A stretch of 64,000 bases of DNA, taken from Myxococcales bacterium. GTDB lineage: Bacteria; Myxococcota; Bradymonadia; UBA7976; UBA1532. The notes under the pieces were generated by a model. It saw only the letters and a program-made list of their open reading frames with translations. It did no database searches and was not told where the DNA came from. Positions 56,063-63,608 of the stretch are shown one piece after another. The stretch is from contig JACKDM010000028.1 in the NCBI GenBank assembly GCA_020633515.1, forward strand, positions 1 to 64,000. The letters are read 5' to 3'. The stretch's first letter is position 1, and every line of letters starts with the position of its first letter. A program made the translations under genes and the position numbers.

Positions 56063-57958
56063 TCAGTAGACGTCCTTGAGATAGCGCTTCTCGGCGCTCA
56101 GGCGCTGCATGTAGCCCTCGGCGGCCTCGGGGTCGAAGCCGCCGCACTCGGCGATGATGCGGCAGAACATGGCGTGCACGTCCTTGGCCATGCGGTTGGC
56201 GTCGCCGCAGATGTAGATGTAGGCGCCGGCCTCCAGCCAGGTCCACAGCGCGGCGCGGGCGTCGTACATGCGGTCCTGCACGTAGATCTTCTGCTCCTGG
56301 TCGCGGGAGAACGCGGTGTCGAGCCGGGCGAGCACGCCGCTCTGCACCCACTTCTCGAGCTGCTCCCGATAGAGGAAGTCGGTCGCTTCGTGCTGCGATC
56401 CGAAGAACAGCCACGACTGCCCGCGCGCGCCGCGGGCCTCGCGCTCTTCGAGGAAGGCCCGCATCGGCGCGATCCCGGTCCCCGGTCCGATGAGGATGAT
56501 CGGGAGGTCGTCGCCGCAGAGCACGAAGTCCTTGGTCTCTTGCAGGTAGACCGCGATCTCGACGCCGGCGCCGGCGCGCTCGCCGAGGAAGGTGGACGAG
56601 ACGCCCTTGCGCATGGAGCCGAAGAGCTCGTAGCGGAGCACGTCGACGCAGAGGTGGACCTCGCCGGGGTGGGCCTTGGGGCTCGACGCGATGCTGTAGA
56701 GGCGCGGCGCGAGCGGGCGCAGGCAGTCGATGAACTCCTGCGGGTCGGGGCGCAGGCCGGCGGCGGTGACGAAGTCGATGAGCTGGTGGTCGGCGACGTA
56801 CTTCGTCTGCAGGCGCTTGTCGGCGAGGATGGGCGCGAAGCGGTTGGCGTTCTGGCCGAACTCGGCGAGCGCGAGCATGCGGCGGTCGATCTGCATGACA
56901 TCGCGTTTGTAGATGCAGACGTCACGAATCGTGTACCACTCGTCCTCGTAGTGCACCGGGGTGTCGCGGGGGATGTCGACCGCGGAGAGGATGCGGCGGA
57001 CGAGGTCGGGGCAGTTGCGGGGGAAGAGGCCGAGGCTGTCGCCGACCTTGTATTCGATGGGCGAGCCTTCGAGCGAGAGGGAGACGTGGCGGGTCTCCTT
57101 CTTGGAGCTCGGGTGGTTGAGGTTGTAGTTCTCGATGACGGTGGCGAAGAAGGGGTTCTTGCGGGTCCCGAGCTTCGCGGGCTTCCTGGCGGGCGCGGCC
57201 TCGGCGGGCGCGGCGGCGGGGGGGGCGACGGCGACGGGCTGCTGCGGCGCCATCGGCTGCATCGCGGGCTGCCAGCTCGGCTGCTGCCAGCCGGTCTGCA
57301 TGACGGGCTGCATCGGCTGCTGCTGCATCGGCTGCTGCATCGGCTGCTGCATCGGCTGCTGCATCATGGGCTGCTGCATGGGCTGCATGACCGGCTGCAT
57401 GGGCTGATGCACGGCCTGCATCGGCGCCTGCGCGACGGCGACCGGCGCGGCGGGCTGGGCGACGGGCTGCGCGACCATCTGCGGGGCGAGCGCGGCGGCG
57501 GGCGCGGAGAGGTCGAGGCCGGCGAGGCCGTGCAGGACGGCGGCGAGCCAGGACTCCCAGGGCGGTTCGAAGTCGGTGTCGCAGTCCTGGCGAGGGGCGA
57601 TGCGGGTGGCGCCGAGCTGTTCGAGGCGGGCGTCGAAGTCCTTGCCGCACTTGCAGAACTCGTCGTAGGCGGTGTCGCCGAGGCCGCAGACGCTGAACCG
57701 GAGCCGGGGGAGCGGGGGGGCGCTTGGGCCCATGAGGTAGCCGTGGAACTCTTCGGCGTTGCCGGGGGGCTCGCCGGCGCCGAAGGTGCTGGTGACGATG
57801 AGCAGCACCGAGAGGCCGGGCAGGAGCGCGTGGTCGAACTCGTCCATGTCGAGCACGACCGCTTGCAGGCCGCGCTCGCGGATCGCTTCGCCGGTGCGCT
57901 CGGCGAGGCCCTCCGAGTTGTAGGTCTCGGTGCCGTAGAGGATGTAGATGGGCTGCAT
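56063..57958 (-). CDS. Flavodoxin/FAD/NADPH reductase (CysJ/P450-reductase-like)
   Basis: 631 residues. Residues 1-150 are a flavodoxin (YILYGTETYNSEGLAERTGE FMN loop; LIVTSTFGAGEPPGNAEEF). A Met/Gln/Pro-rich linker of about 80 residues follows. Then the FAD domain (PRLYSIASSPKAHPGEVHLC) and the NADPH domain (IILIGPGTGIAPMRAFLEER; YICGDANRMAKDVHAMF, C-terminal aromatic) complete a CysJ or cytochrome-P450-reductase fold. It passes electrons from NADPH via FAD and FMN to a partner. No sulfite-reductase haemoprotein or P450 is adjacent, so the partner is unknown. GGGAGAT supports ATG 57958. Confidence 0.92.
   Translation of the reverse strand: MQPIYILYGTETYNSEGLAERTGEAIRERGLQAVVLDMDEFDHALLPGLSVLLIVTSTFGAGEPPGNAEEFHGYLMGPSAPPLPRLRFSVCGLGDTAYDEFCKCGKDFDARLEQLGATRIAPRQDCDTDFEPPWESWLAAVLHGLAGLDLSAPAAALAPQMVAQPVAQPAAPVAVAQAPMQAVHQPMQPVMQPMQQPMMQQPMQQPMQQPMQQQPMQPVMQTGWQQPSWQPAMQPMAPQQPVAVAPPAAAPAEAAPARKPAKLGTRKNPFFATVIENYNLNHPSSKKETRHVSLSLEGSPIEYKVGDSLGLFPRNCPDLVRRILSAVDIPRDTPVHYEDEWYTIRDVCIYKRDVMQIDRRMLALAEFGQNANRFAPILADKRLQTKYVADHQLIDFVTAAGLRPDPQEFIDCLRPLAPRLYSIASSPKAHPGEVHLCVDVLRYELFGSMRKGVSSTFLGERAGAGVEIAVYLQETKDFVLCGDDLPIILIGPGTGIAPMRAFLEEREARGARGQSWLFFGSQHEATDFLYREQLEKWVQSGVLARLDTAFSRDQEQKIYVQDRMYDARAALWTWLEAGAYIYICGDANRMAKDVHAMFCRIIAECGGFDPEAAEGYMQRLSAEKRYLKDVY
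57289..57420. repeat. Short tandem repeats encoding a MQQP linker
   Basis: Repeats of GGCTGCATC and related triplet-aligned words encode the Met-Gln-Pro linker between flavodoxin and FAD domains. Length differences here would change the linker without breaking the frame. Confidence 0.85.
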
Positions 57959-58017
57959 CGACCAATCTCCCGCGGCGGGCCGGTCCCGAGCTGCACCCGG
58001 CGGCTGCCGCGGGGGGC

Positions 58018-58046
58018 AGGATACGCCCGTTGCCCGTCGACGGCCA
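58018..58046 (-). promoter_or_regulatory. Weak candidate promoter of the reductase gene
   Basis: On the minus strand TGGCCG, 17 bases, then TATCCT at 58023-58018, about 60 bases before the reductase start. The -35 match is poor. Confidence 0.3.
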
Positions 58047-58129
58047 CCCTGCTCGGGTGATGAGATGGAAGCAGATCCGGGCGGCGGATCAAACCCCTGC
58101 CACGTCGGTCGGCTTGCCGGTGGGCTTCG

Positions 58130-58158
58130 TTGACAGCCGCCGGGGCCGCTGCGAGAGT
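58130..58158 (+). promoter_or_regulatory. Candidate promoter giving a leaderless mRNA
   Basis: TTGACA at 58130-58135, 17 bases, GAGAGT at 58153-58158. Start of RNA would fall at about 58165, the GTG of the next gene; GAGGGG sits too close to be a ribosome-binding site. Confidence 0.5.
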
Positions 58159-58164
58159 CGAGGG

Positions 58165-58845
58165 GTGAAGAATTGCACTGCCTGTCGAGCGGACGTCGCG
58201 GAGTCGATCGCGGTGTGCCCCTTCTGCGGGGCGCGCTTCGCGGATGCGCCGCCGCGGCCGGGGGAGCCGGGGGCGCCGGTCGATCCGGCGCGGCTGGCGG
58301 CGCCGGCGGTGTTCCGGCCGGTGGGGGCGGCGCCGGCGGGCATGGTGGTGATGGGCGGCGGGGGGCGCAGTTCGGGCTGGGTCGGGCCGATGCTGCTGGT
58401 GTTGTTCCTGGCGGGCGCGGCGGCGGGGGGCTGGCTGTGGTGGCGGCGGCCGGCGCCGCTGCCGGTGGACGGGCTGGTCGCGGTCGCGGCGTCGGGGGAG
58501 GCGCCGTGCGCGGGCGCCGATGACTGCGTGCTGGTGTTCCTGACGCCGTGGGACGACGCGAGCGCGACGACGGCCGAGCTGCTGCCGGCGCTCGATGAGC
58601 GGTGGGCCGAGGGCGGGCCGCGGATCGAGGTGGTGATCGGCGCCGATGGGCGGCTGGCGCTGGAGCGGATGGCGCGGCGGGTGCCGCTGCCGTCGTGGAT
58701 CGATCCGGGCGAGGCGCTGGTGGCGGGGCTGTCGATCGAGACGGCGCCGACGTGGCTGCGGGTGCAGGGCGGGGCGGTGACCGGGCGGGTCGAGGGGACG
58801 TGGCTGCCGATCGAGGCTCAGCTCCGGCGGCTCGGCTTCGAGTGA
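58165..58845 (+). CDS. Zinc-ribbon protein with single membrane anchor and thioredoxin-like region
   Basis: 226 residues. The N-terminus is a zinc ribbon (NCTACRADVAESIAVCPFCG), a Pro-rich part, one membrane helix (VGPMLLVLFLAGAAAGGWLW), and an external domain with CAGADDCVLVFLTPWDDASA and GEALVAGLSIETAPTWLRVQ, which looks like a thioredoxin-fold protein without a CxxC pair. GTG 58165 is chosen for the ribbon start and the promoter; longer ORFs are not coding. The role is unknown. It is convergent with the pseudo-CHAT/FHA gene. Confidence 0.75.
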   Translation: MKNCTACRADVAESIAVCPFCGARFADAPPRPGEPGAPVDPARLAAPAVFRPVGAAPAGMVVMGGGGRSSGWVGPMLLVLFLAGAAAGGWLWWRRPAPLPVDGLVAVAASGEAPCAGADDCVLVFLTPWDDASATTAELLPALDERWAEGGPRIEVVIGADGRLALERMARRVPLPSWIDPGEALVAGLSIETAPTWLRVQGGAVTGRVEGTWLPIEAQLRRLGFE

Positions 58846-60647
58846 TCAGCGGGCGCCGCGGATCCAGGTGCAGCGGGTGAGGCCGAGCAGGTCGCCGACG
58901 AAGAGGCGCTGCGGGCCGACGGCGCCGCGGGGGTGGCGGGCGGTGCCGTTGAGCTCGAGGCGGCCGGGGCCGCGCCAGACGAGGTGGCGGCGGGAGAGCG
59001 TCGGGTCGGTGAGATCGGTGTCGTCGTAGAGCCGGTGGTGGGCGCCCGCGCCGCCGCTGGCGCGGCCGACGAGCTCGCCGGGGCGGGGCTCGATGCGGCG
59101 GCCGTCCTCGGGGCCGGTGACGATCTCGATCGCGGTGGCGGGCTCGTGGGTGCCGGCGTCGGGCAGGGTGCCTTCTTCGTCGACGCTGGGCTCGGTGGCG
59201 TCGTGGACCTCGCCGGCGGGGCGGCGGACGGCGCCTTCGAAGGCGTTGAGCATGACCCGCAGCGGCACCTCGGCGTGGTCGATGATGACCTGCCAGAGCG
59301 CCTCGGGGTCGAAGCCGTCGGTGAGCCAGGGGCCGAGCGCGCGGAGGCGAGGGGTGGCCGCGGGCGGGCCCTCGGGGGGGCGGCGCGGGGCGAAGGCGGC
59401 GAGGCGGCCTTCGATGCGAGCGCGGCGGCTGCCGAACTGGTAGCGGAGGCGGCGGAGCGCGGGGCGGGGCGGGGCGTCGAGGAGCGCGAGCGCGAGGTGT
59501 TCGAGGCCGACGAAGCCGGCGTCGGCGGCCTCGGCGAGGCGCCAGGCGGCGTCGAGGAGGCCGGCCGCGTCGGGGCCGGGCACGGGCCAGCCGGGCGGGC
59601 GGCGCTCGGGGCGGCGAGCGGGCGACGGCGAGCGCGCGGGGTGGGCGACGGCGAGCGCGGGCGCGACGGAGGCGCTGGCGGCGAGCGCGTCGCGGCGAGC
59701 GGCGCGGCAGCGCAGGCGCGCGAGCGCGCGCCGGCGGCGAGCGCGGCCTGGAGGCGGGCGATGAAGGCGTCGACGGCGGCGAGCGGCTCGGCGGCGAGCG
59801 CGGCGACGGCGCGGGCGCCGGCGCGGAGCGCGCGATCGGTGAGCGCGCGGGGGTCGAGGCGCTCGGCGATGAGCACGACGAGGTCGGCGTCGTGCATGGC
59901 CTGCCGCACCGGGTGCCCGAGCGCCACGGGGGCGCCGGCGTGGTCGTCGAGGGTGGCGGCCGGGCGGTCGAGCGCGGCGTCGGCGAGCGCTTCGGAGATG
60001 GAGGGTGCCTCGGGGCCGATCGCGTCGAGCGCGGCCTCGGCGGGGGCGAGGTAGAGGAGCTGCGCGTGGTCGGGCGGGGGCGGGTCGCTGATCGGGGCGG
60101 GCGTGGGGAGGTCGAGGCGGGCGCAGGCGGCCTCGATCGCGACGCGGATGGCGCGGGCGCCGAGGCCGTCGGGGGCGATGCAGAAGCGGGCAGCGGGGCC
60201 GCGGCGCGGGGGTCGATCGGCGTGGGCGGCGGGCTCGAGCCCGAGCGCGGCGACGACGAGCTCGGCGGCGGCGTCGCCGGCTTCGAGCGCGGCCCAGGGG
60301 AGCGCGGCGACAGCGGGGTCACCGGTCTCGACGAGCAGCGCGACGGCGGCGCCGCGGGCGCGGGCGAGGCCGCAGCGCTCGCCGAAGACGGCCGCGAGCG
60401 CGGTGCTCGCTTCGAAGACGACCGCCAGCGCCCGCGCCGCCGCCGATGGATCGCCGCGCCCGGCGGTCTCGAGCTCGGCCCGCAGCCGCCGCACCGCGCG
60501 GGGGTCGAGCCGCCCGCGGGCCTCGGCGCGCTCGTCGGCGCCCGGCACCGCGAGCCGCCAGCTCCCGCCTGCGGTCACGTCGATCCGCAGGTGGAGCCCG
60601 ACGGGGCTCGCGGGGGCGCTCGCGCTCTGCATCGTGTGGTGTCTCAT
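58846..60647 (-). pseudogene. CHAT-like / ClpN-like / FHA protein, frameshifted
   Basis: Starts at ATG 60647 or 60632. The first 310 residues resemble a CHAT (caspase-like) domain: AVAALPWAALEAGDAAAELV corresponds to the LPWE segment and ADLVVLIAERLDPRALTDRA to the ACxSG helix, but the catalytic His and Cys are not seen. A one-base frame change near 59720-59745 then leads to frame two, which holds a Clp-N-like repeat (AWRLAEAADAGFVGLEHLAL, then ALLDAPP) and an FHA domain (ELVGRASGGAGAHHRLYDDT, then LSRRHLVW; phosphothreonine binding). It may signal through kinases such as those in this window. Either the gene is decayed or the assembly carries an indel. Confidence 0.65.
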
Positions 60648-60706
60648 CCATCCCGGTGGCCGCCGCTCGACCCGCCGCCGCCCCTGGTTCCTTCCCGGCA
60701 GGCCGC

Positions 60707-60716
60707 GAGTATACTC
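60707..60716. promoter_or_regulatory. Palindrome GAGTATACTC with -10-like TATACT before lysR
   Basis: A perfect 10-base palindrome 26 bases before the LysR start. TATACT at 60710-60715 is a good -10 element, and the palindrome could be an autoregulatory site; the -35 is unclear. Confidence 0.45.
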
Positions 60717-60741
60717 CCGCGCGTCGGCGCGGGGAGTGACA

Positions 60742-61665
60742 ATGCGACTCGATGACATGCAGGTCTTCGCCAAGGTGGTCGAGGCCGGCAGCTTCACCGG
60801 CGCCGGGCGGCTGCTCGGGCTGCCGAAGTCGACGGTGAGCCGCCGCCTCGCCGAGCTCGAGGCGGGACTCGGCGTGCGGCTGCTCGAGCGCACCACCCGG
60901 CGGCTGCGGTTGACCGAGGTGGGCGAGACCTACCACGCCGCCTGCCTGCGGGTGATGGCCGAGGCCGAGGCGGCGCAGCAGGCGGTGATGGAGACCCGGC
61001 GCGCGCCGCACGGCGTCTTGCGGATCACCGCGCCGCAGGTCTTCGGCGAGGCGTTCCTGACGCCGGTGATCGCGACCTTCCTCGCGCAGTGGCCGGCGGT
61101 CGAGGTCGACGTGGTGCTCACCGACCAGGTGCTCGACCTCGTCGCCCACCGCATCGACCTCGCCATCCGCGCCGGGCAGATGCCCGACTCGTCGTTCATC
61201 GCGCGCAAGCTCGGCAGCGCCGACTCGATCTGCTGCGCGTCGCCGGCCTACCTCGAGGCGCGCGGGGCGCCGCGGGCGCCGACCGATCTCGAAGGGCACG
61301 ACTGCCTGATGCTGCGCCTCGGCTCGCAGAAGCCGCGCTGGACGTTCACCGGGCCCGACGGGGAGATCTCGGTGCTCGTCGAGGGGCGGTTTCGGGTCAA
61401 CAGCTTCCCGATGGTGCATCAGGCCGCGCTCGCCGGGCTCGGGATCGCGCGGATGCCGACGTTCTTGTGCGCCAACGACCTCGCGAGCGGCCGGCTGGTG
61501 CCGCTGCTCGACGGCTACAGCTCGCCGGCGGGGTCGCTGTTTGCGGTGTTCCCGTCGAGCCGGCACCTCTCGCCCAAGGTCCGGGCGTTCCTCGACCTGC
61601 TCTTCGAGCACTTCGGCGACGCGCCGCCCTGGATGATCGATCCGGGGGACGGCGCAGCGGGTTGA
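60742..61665 (+). CDS. LysR-family transcriptional regulator
   Basis: 307 residues. Winged-helix start MRLDDMQVFAKVVEAGSFTG with HTH LLGLPKSTVSRRLAELEAGL, followed by a LysR substrate-binding domain (GVLRITAPQVFGEAFLTPVI; IDLAIRAGQMPDSSFIARKL). This belongs to the AaeR/DsdC-like subgroup with the VSRRLAELE motif. ATG 60742 gives standard length; no gene is divergent nearby except the FHA gene, so its target may be elsewhere or itself. The structured segment follows its stop by 15 bases. Confidence 0.93.
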   Translation: MRLDDMQVFAKVVEAGSFTGAGRLLGLPKSTVSRRLAELEAGLGVRLLERTTRRLRLTEVGETYHAACLRVMAEAEAAQQAVMETRRAPHGVLRITAPQVFGEAFLTPVIATFLAQWPAVEVDVVLTDQVLDLVAHRIDLAIRAGQMPDSSFIARKLGSADSICCASPAYLEARGAPRAPTDLEGHDCLMLRLGSQKPRWTFTGPDGEISVLVEGRFRVNSFPMVHQAALAGLGIARMPTFLCANDLASGRLVPLLDGYSSPAGSLFAVFPSSRHLSPKVRAFLDLLFEHFGDAPPWMIDPGDGAAG

Positions 61666-61680
61666 GGGGCGGCGATTTCG

Positions 61681-61836
61681 GTGCTTGCAACGACCGCGCG
61701 GGCTCTGCCACTGTCACGCACGAGGGGGCGACTCACCCCCGAGTCCCGATCGTGGGGCGAGCCCGGAGCCGATGCCGGCGGTCGGCCGAACCGGGCAGCA
61801 GGGACGGGTCCCTGCCATGTGCAAGGCGCCGAGAGG
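61681..61836 (+). ncRNA. Highly structured RNA-like segment with possible pseudoknot
   Basis: Not protein-coding. CTTGCA (61684-61689) pairs with TGCAAG (61820-61825), extended by nearby bases, and closes the element. Inside, GGGCTC (61700-61705) pairs with GAGCCC (61759-61764), and CACGA (61719-61723) with TCGTG (61750-61754). Within that, GGGGG (61724-61728) and CCCCC (61736-61740) form a hairpin, and its loop GACTC (61730-61734) can pair with GAGTC (61741-61745), an H-type pseudoknot. GCCGA/TCGGC (61768-61772, 61782-61786) and GCAGGGA/TCCCTGC (61798-61804, 61809-61815) are further stems. GCCCGG (61761-61766) can alternatively pair with CCGGGC (61791-61796). No match to tmRNA, RNase P or SRP RNA was recognised. 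Cis-regulatory or small RNA, inferred. Confidence 0.55.
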
Positions 61837-61849
61837 AAGGAGGTGATCC
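61837..61849 (+). promoter_or_regulatory. Perfect 13-base complement of the 16S rRNA tail
   Basis: AAGGAGGTGATCC equals the reverse complement of the 3' end of 16S rRNA (anti-Shine-Dalgarno region GGATCACCTCCTT) over 13 bases, far beyond a normal ribosome-binding site. It precedes TTG 61851 with a seven-base spacer from the GGAGG core. Confidence 0.75.
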
Positions 61850-61850
61850 G

Positions 61851-61895
61851 TTGCAGCAAGTGAACCCTACGGCGAGTGAGGTGGCGGCGCTCTGA
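61851..61895 (+). CDS. Possible 14-codon ORF behind an extreme Shine-Dalgarno
   Basis: TTG 61851 to TGA 61895 would give MQQVNPTASEVAAL. The only support is its spacing from the perfect 16S-complement at 61837-61849 and its position inside a structured segment. The peptide has no run of one amino acid as in classic attenuation leaders. It may be a true small ORF, or the 13-base match may act on ribosomes in another way. Confidence 0.4.
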   Translation: MQQVNPTASEVAAL

Positions 61896-61931
61896 CGCGT
61901 CGGACTTCGCGCGTCGGGGTGCACCCGACGC
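61894..61931 (+). promoter_or_regulatory. Two mutually exclusive hairpins
   Basis: GACGCG (61894-61899) can pair with CGCGTC (61910-61915); GCGTCGGG (61911-61918) can pair with CCCGACGC (61924-61931). They share 61911-61915, so only one can form at a time, an attenuator-like arrangement directly behind the 14-codon ORF. Confidence 0.55.
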
Positions 61932-61938
61932 CGCCGAA

Positions 61939-62003
61939 CCCGGGGGCCGCGGTTGCCGTGCCGCGACTCGGGCCGCCTGGCCTGGCCCCCGGGGCTTTTC
62001 TCT
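61939..62003 (+). terminator. Rho-independent terminator
   Basis: CCCGGGGGCC (61939-61948) pairs with GGCCCCCGGG (61984-61993), a 10-base stem with internally structured loop, followed by GCTTTTCTCT. It ends the LysR or structured-RNA transcript before the DksA-like gene, which has a TAGAAT -10-like sequence at 62160. Confidence 0.7.
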
Positions 62004-62221
62004 CCCGCCTCGAAGCCTTCTCCCCTGCCATCGAGACCGCTGTCATCGTGCGCCGGACCCTCGGCCGCGCTCGCGGGCGATGCTGACAAACCCCTCCGAA
62101 GACCGGGACTTTCGGGGGGCCGTCCGCAGAAAACCGAAGCATCCGAGCGAGGATCGCATTAGAATGCCGGGCCTGCTCACCGTTGATGCGGTCGACAGCG
62201 CTTGCGGTCAAGGAGAGAACG

Positions 62222-62650
62222 ATGGCCAATGAATCCGGCCCCGGCGAGATGCGAGAAGACGCGGACTTCGAGGGCGTGCCCGACGACGTGCTCGAAGAGC
62301 GCAAGAAGGAGTTCCGCGGCATCCTCTTCGAAGAGCGCAAGCGCGTGATGAACAACGCGCGGCGCACCCTCACCGAGGAGATGACCGTCGACCAGGACGA
62401 CCTGCCCGATGAGATGGACCTGGCGAGCGCCGACTACAACCAGTCGCTCTCGTTCCGGCTCCGCGGCCGCGAGGCCCACCTGCTCTCCAAGATCGAAGAA
62501 GCGCTCGAACGGCTCGACGACGGTGACTACTGGCGTTGCAGCGAGTGCGACGCGTGGATCGGCTTCCGCCGCCTGCGGGCCCGGCCGGTGACCACGCTGT
62601 GCATCGTCTGCAAGGAGAAGCAGGAGCACCGCGAGCGCTCCTACGCCTGA
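62222..62650 (+). CDS. DksA/TraR-family zinc-finger protein
   Basis: 142 residues. N-terminal helices form the coiled-coil part (EERKKEFRGILFEERKRVMN); the tip keeps the DxxDxA pattern (DEMDLA). The C-terminus is a four-cysteine zinc finger (CSECDAW...CIVCKEK). DksA-type proteins enter the secondary channel of RNA polymerase and act with ppGpp on rRNA and amino-acid promoters. AAGGAGAGAACG precedes the ATG. A leader-like structured segment and terminator lie upstream. It is likely a paralogue rather than the main DksA, which cannot be tested here. Confidence 0.9.
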   Translation: MANESGPGEMREDADFEGVPDDVLEERKKEFRGILFEERKRVMNNARRTLTEEMTVDQDDLPDEMDLASADYNQSLSFRLRGREAHLLSKIEEALERLDDGDYWRCSECDAWIGFRRLRARPVTTLCIVCKEKQEHRERSYA

Positions 62651-62696
62651 GCGGCCACCCGTCGCGAGGCGCCGTCCCCTCCCCTGCCGCGCTCGC

Positions 62697-63608
62697 TCAG
62701 GCCGCGACGCGCTGATCCATCCATTCGAAGATCGTCGGCCACACCGCGCGGCGTGCGTCGGGGTGCAGCACCGGGTCGAGGTGCCCGTACTCGCGGCCGA
62801 AGCCGTTGGCGCGCGTCGGGTGGATCCGCGTCAACTGCGGGTGGCGCACGCCGAACGCGCTCGGGTCGCACTGCCAGGGCGGGGCGAGCGCGTCGGCGGG
62901 GGACAGCACGCAGAGCGTCGGGCGCGGGCGGCGCAGCGCGTCGAGGATCGGCAGCGGCGCGGGGATCGGGGCGGCGGCGCCGGGCTGGTACCACGCGGCG
63001 CGGACGGCGAGCGGCATCGGCGCGAGCGCGTCGCGGAGGAGCGGGCGGCGCACATTGGGGGGCAGATCGGCGCTGAGGAGCAGGCGGTCGAGCGGCACCC
63101 CGGCGAGGCCCTTGCTGGCGAGCGCGCGCCAGGTCGGGGCGCCGGGTGCGGTGAGCACGTAGCGCATCGCGGGGGAGAAGCCGCCCGAGGCGATGGGGGC
63201 GCCGATGAGGACGAGGCCGTCGAGGCCGTCGGCGCCGAGGAGCGCGGTGCCGCCGAGGTCGAGGCCGAGGCCGATCAGCGGGCGGGGCAGGTCGAGCGCG
63301 GCGAGGCGGGTGAGCGCGGCGGTGGAGGTGGCGAGGTCGCCGGGCAATTCGGCGGCGACGACGCGCCAGCCGCGGCGGGCGAGCGCGGGGGCGAGGCCGC
63401 CGGCGCCGGGCAGGTCCCACAGGCGGCCGGTGAAGCCGAGGCCGGGGGCGAGCAGCACGGTCCCGCGGGCGGCGCCGGCCTCGGGCCAGACACGGCGGGG
63501 CGGATCGCCGCTCGCGAACGGCGCGGGCGCGGGCGCGGCGCCGCAGCCGACGAGCCCGAGCGCGGTGATCCCGGCGGCGCCGGCGAGCACCTGTCGGCGG
63601 TCAATCAC
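62697..63608 (-). CDS. Alpha/beta-hydrolase fold lipoprotein with Asp in the nucleophile site
   Basis: 303 residues. The N-terminus MIDRRQVLAGAAGITALGLV then GCG is a Tat-like (DRRQ) signal and lipobox. The fold shows VLLAPGLGFTGRLWDLPGAG (oxyanion), and at the nucleophile elbow PLIGLGLDLGGTALL, with Asp where Ser is usual. Asp nucleophiles occur in haloalkane dehalogenases and epoxide hydrolases, but the enzyme could instead be inactive. GTG 63608 overlaps the stop of the paralogous hydrolase by 8 bases. The substrate is unknown. Confidence 0.85.
   Translation of the reverse strand: MIDRRQVLAGAAGITALGLVGCGAAPAPAPFASGDPPRRVWPEAGAARGTVLLAPGLGFTGRLWDLPGAGGLAPALARRGWRVVAAELPGDLATSTAALTRLAALDLPRPLIGLGLDLGGTALLGADGLDGLVLIGAPIASGGFSPAMRYVLTAPGAPTWRALASKGLAGVPLDRLLLSADLPPNVRRPLLRDALAPMPLAVRAAWYQPGAAAPIPAPLPILDALRRPRPTLCVLSPADALAPPWQCDPSAFGVRHPQLTRIHPTRANGFGREYGHLDPVLHPDARRAVWPTIFEWMDQRVAA

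Noticed and set aside
61681..61850. tmRNA, RNase P RNA or SRP RNA
   Set aside because: None of the conserved core sequences of these RNAs is present, and the small ORF does not look like a proteolysis tag.
61876..62232. 118-codon ORF over the structured segment
   Set aside because: Its composition is that of a random GC-rich frame, it crosses the terminator and overlaps the DksA-like start.
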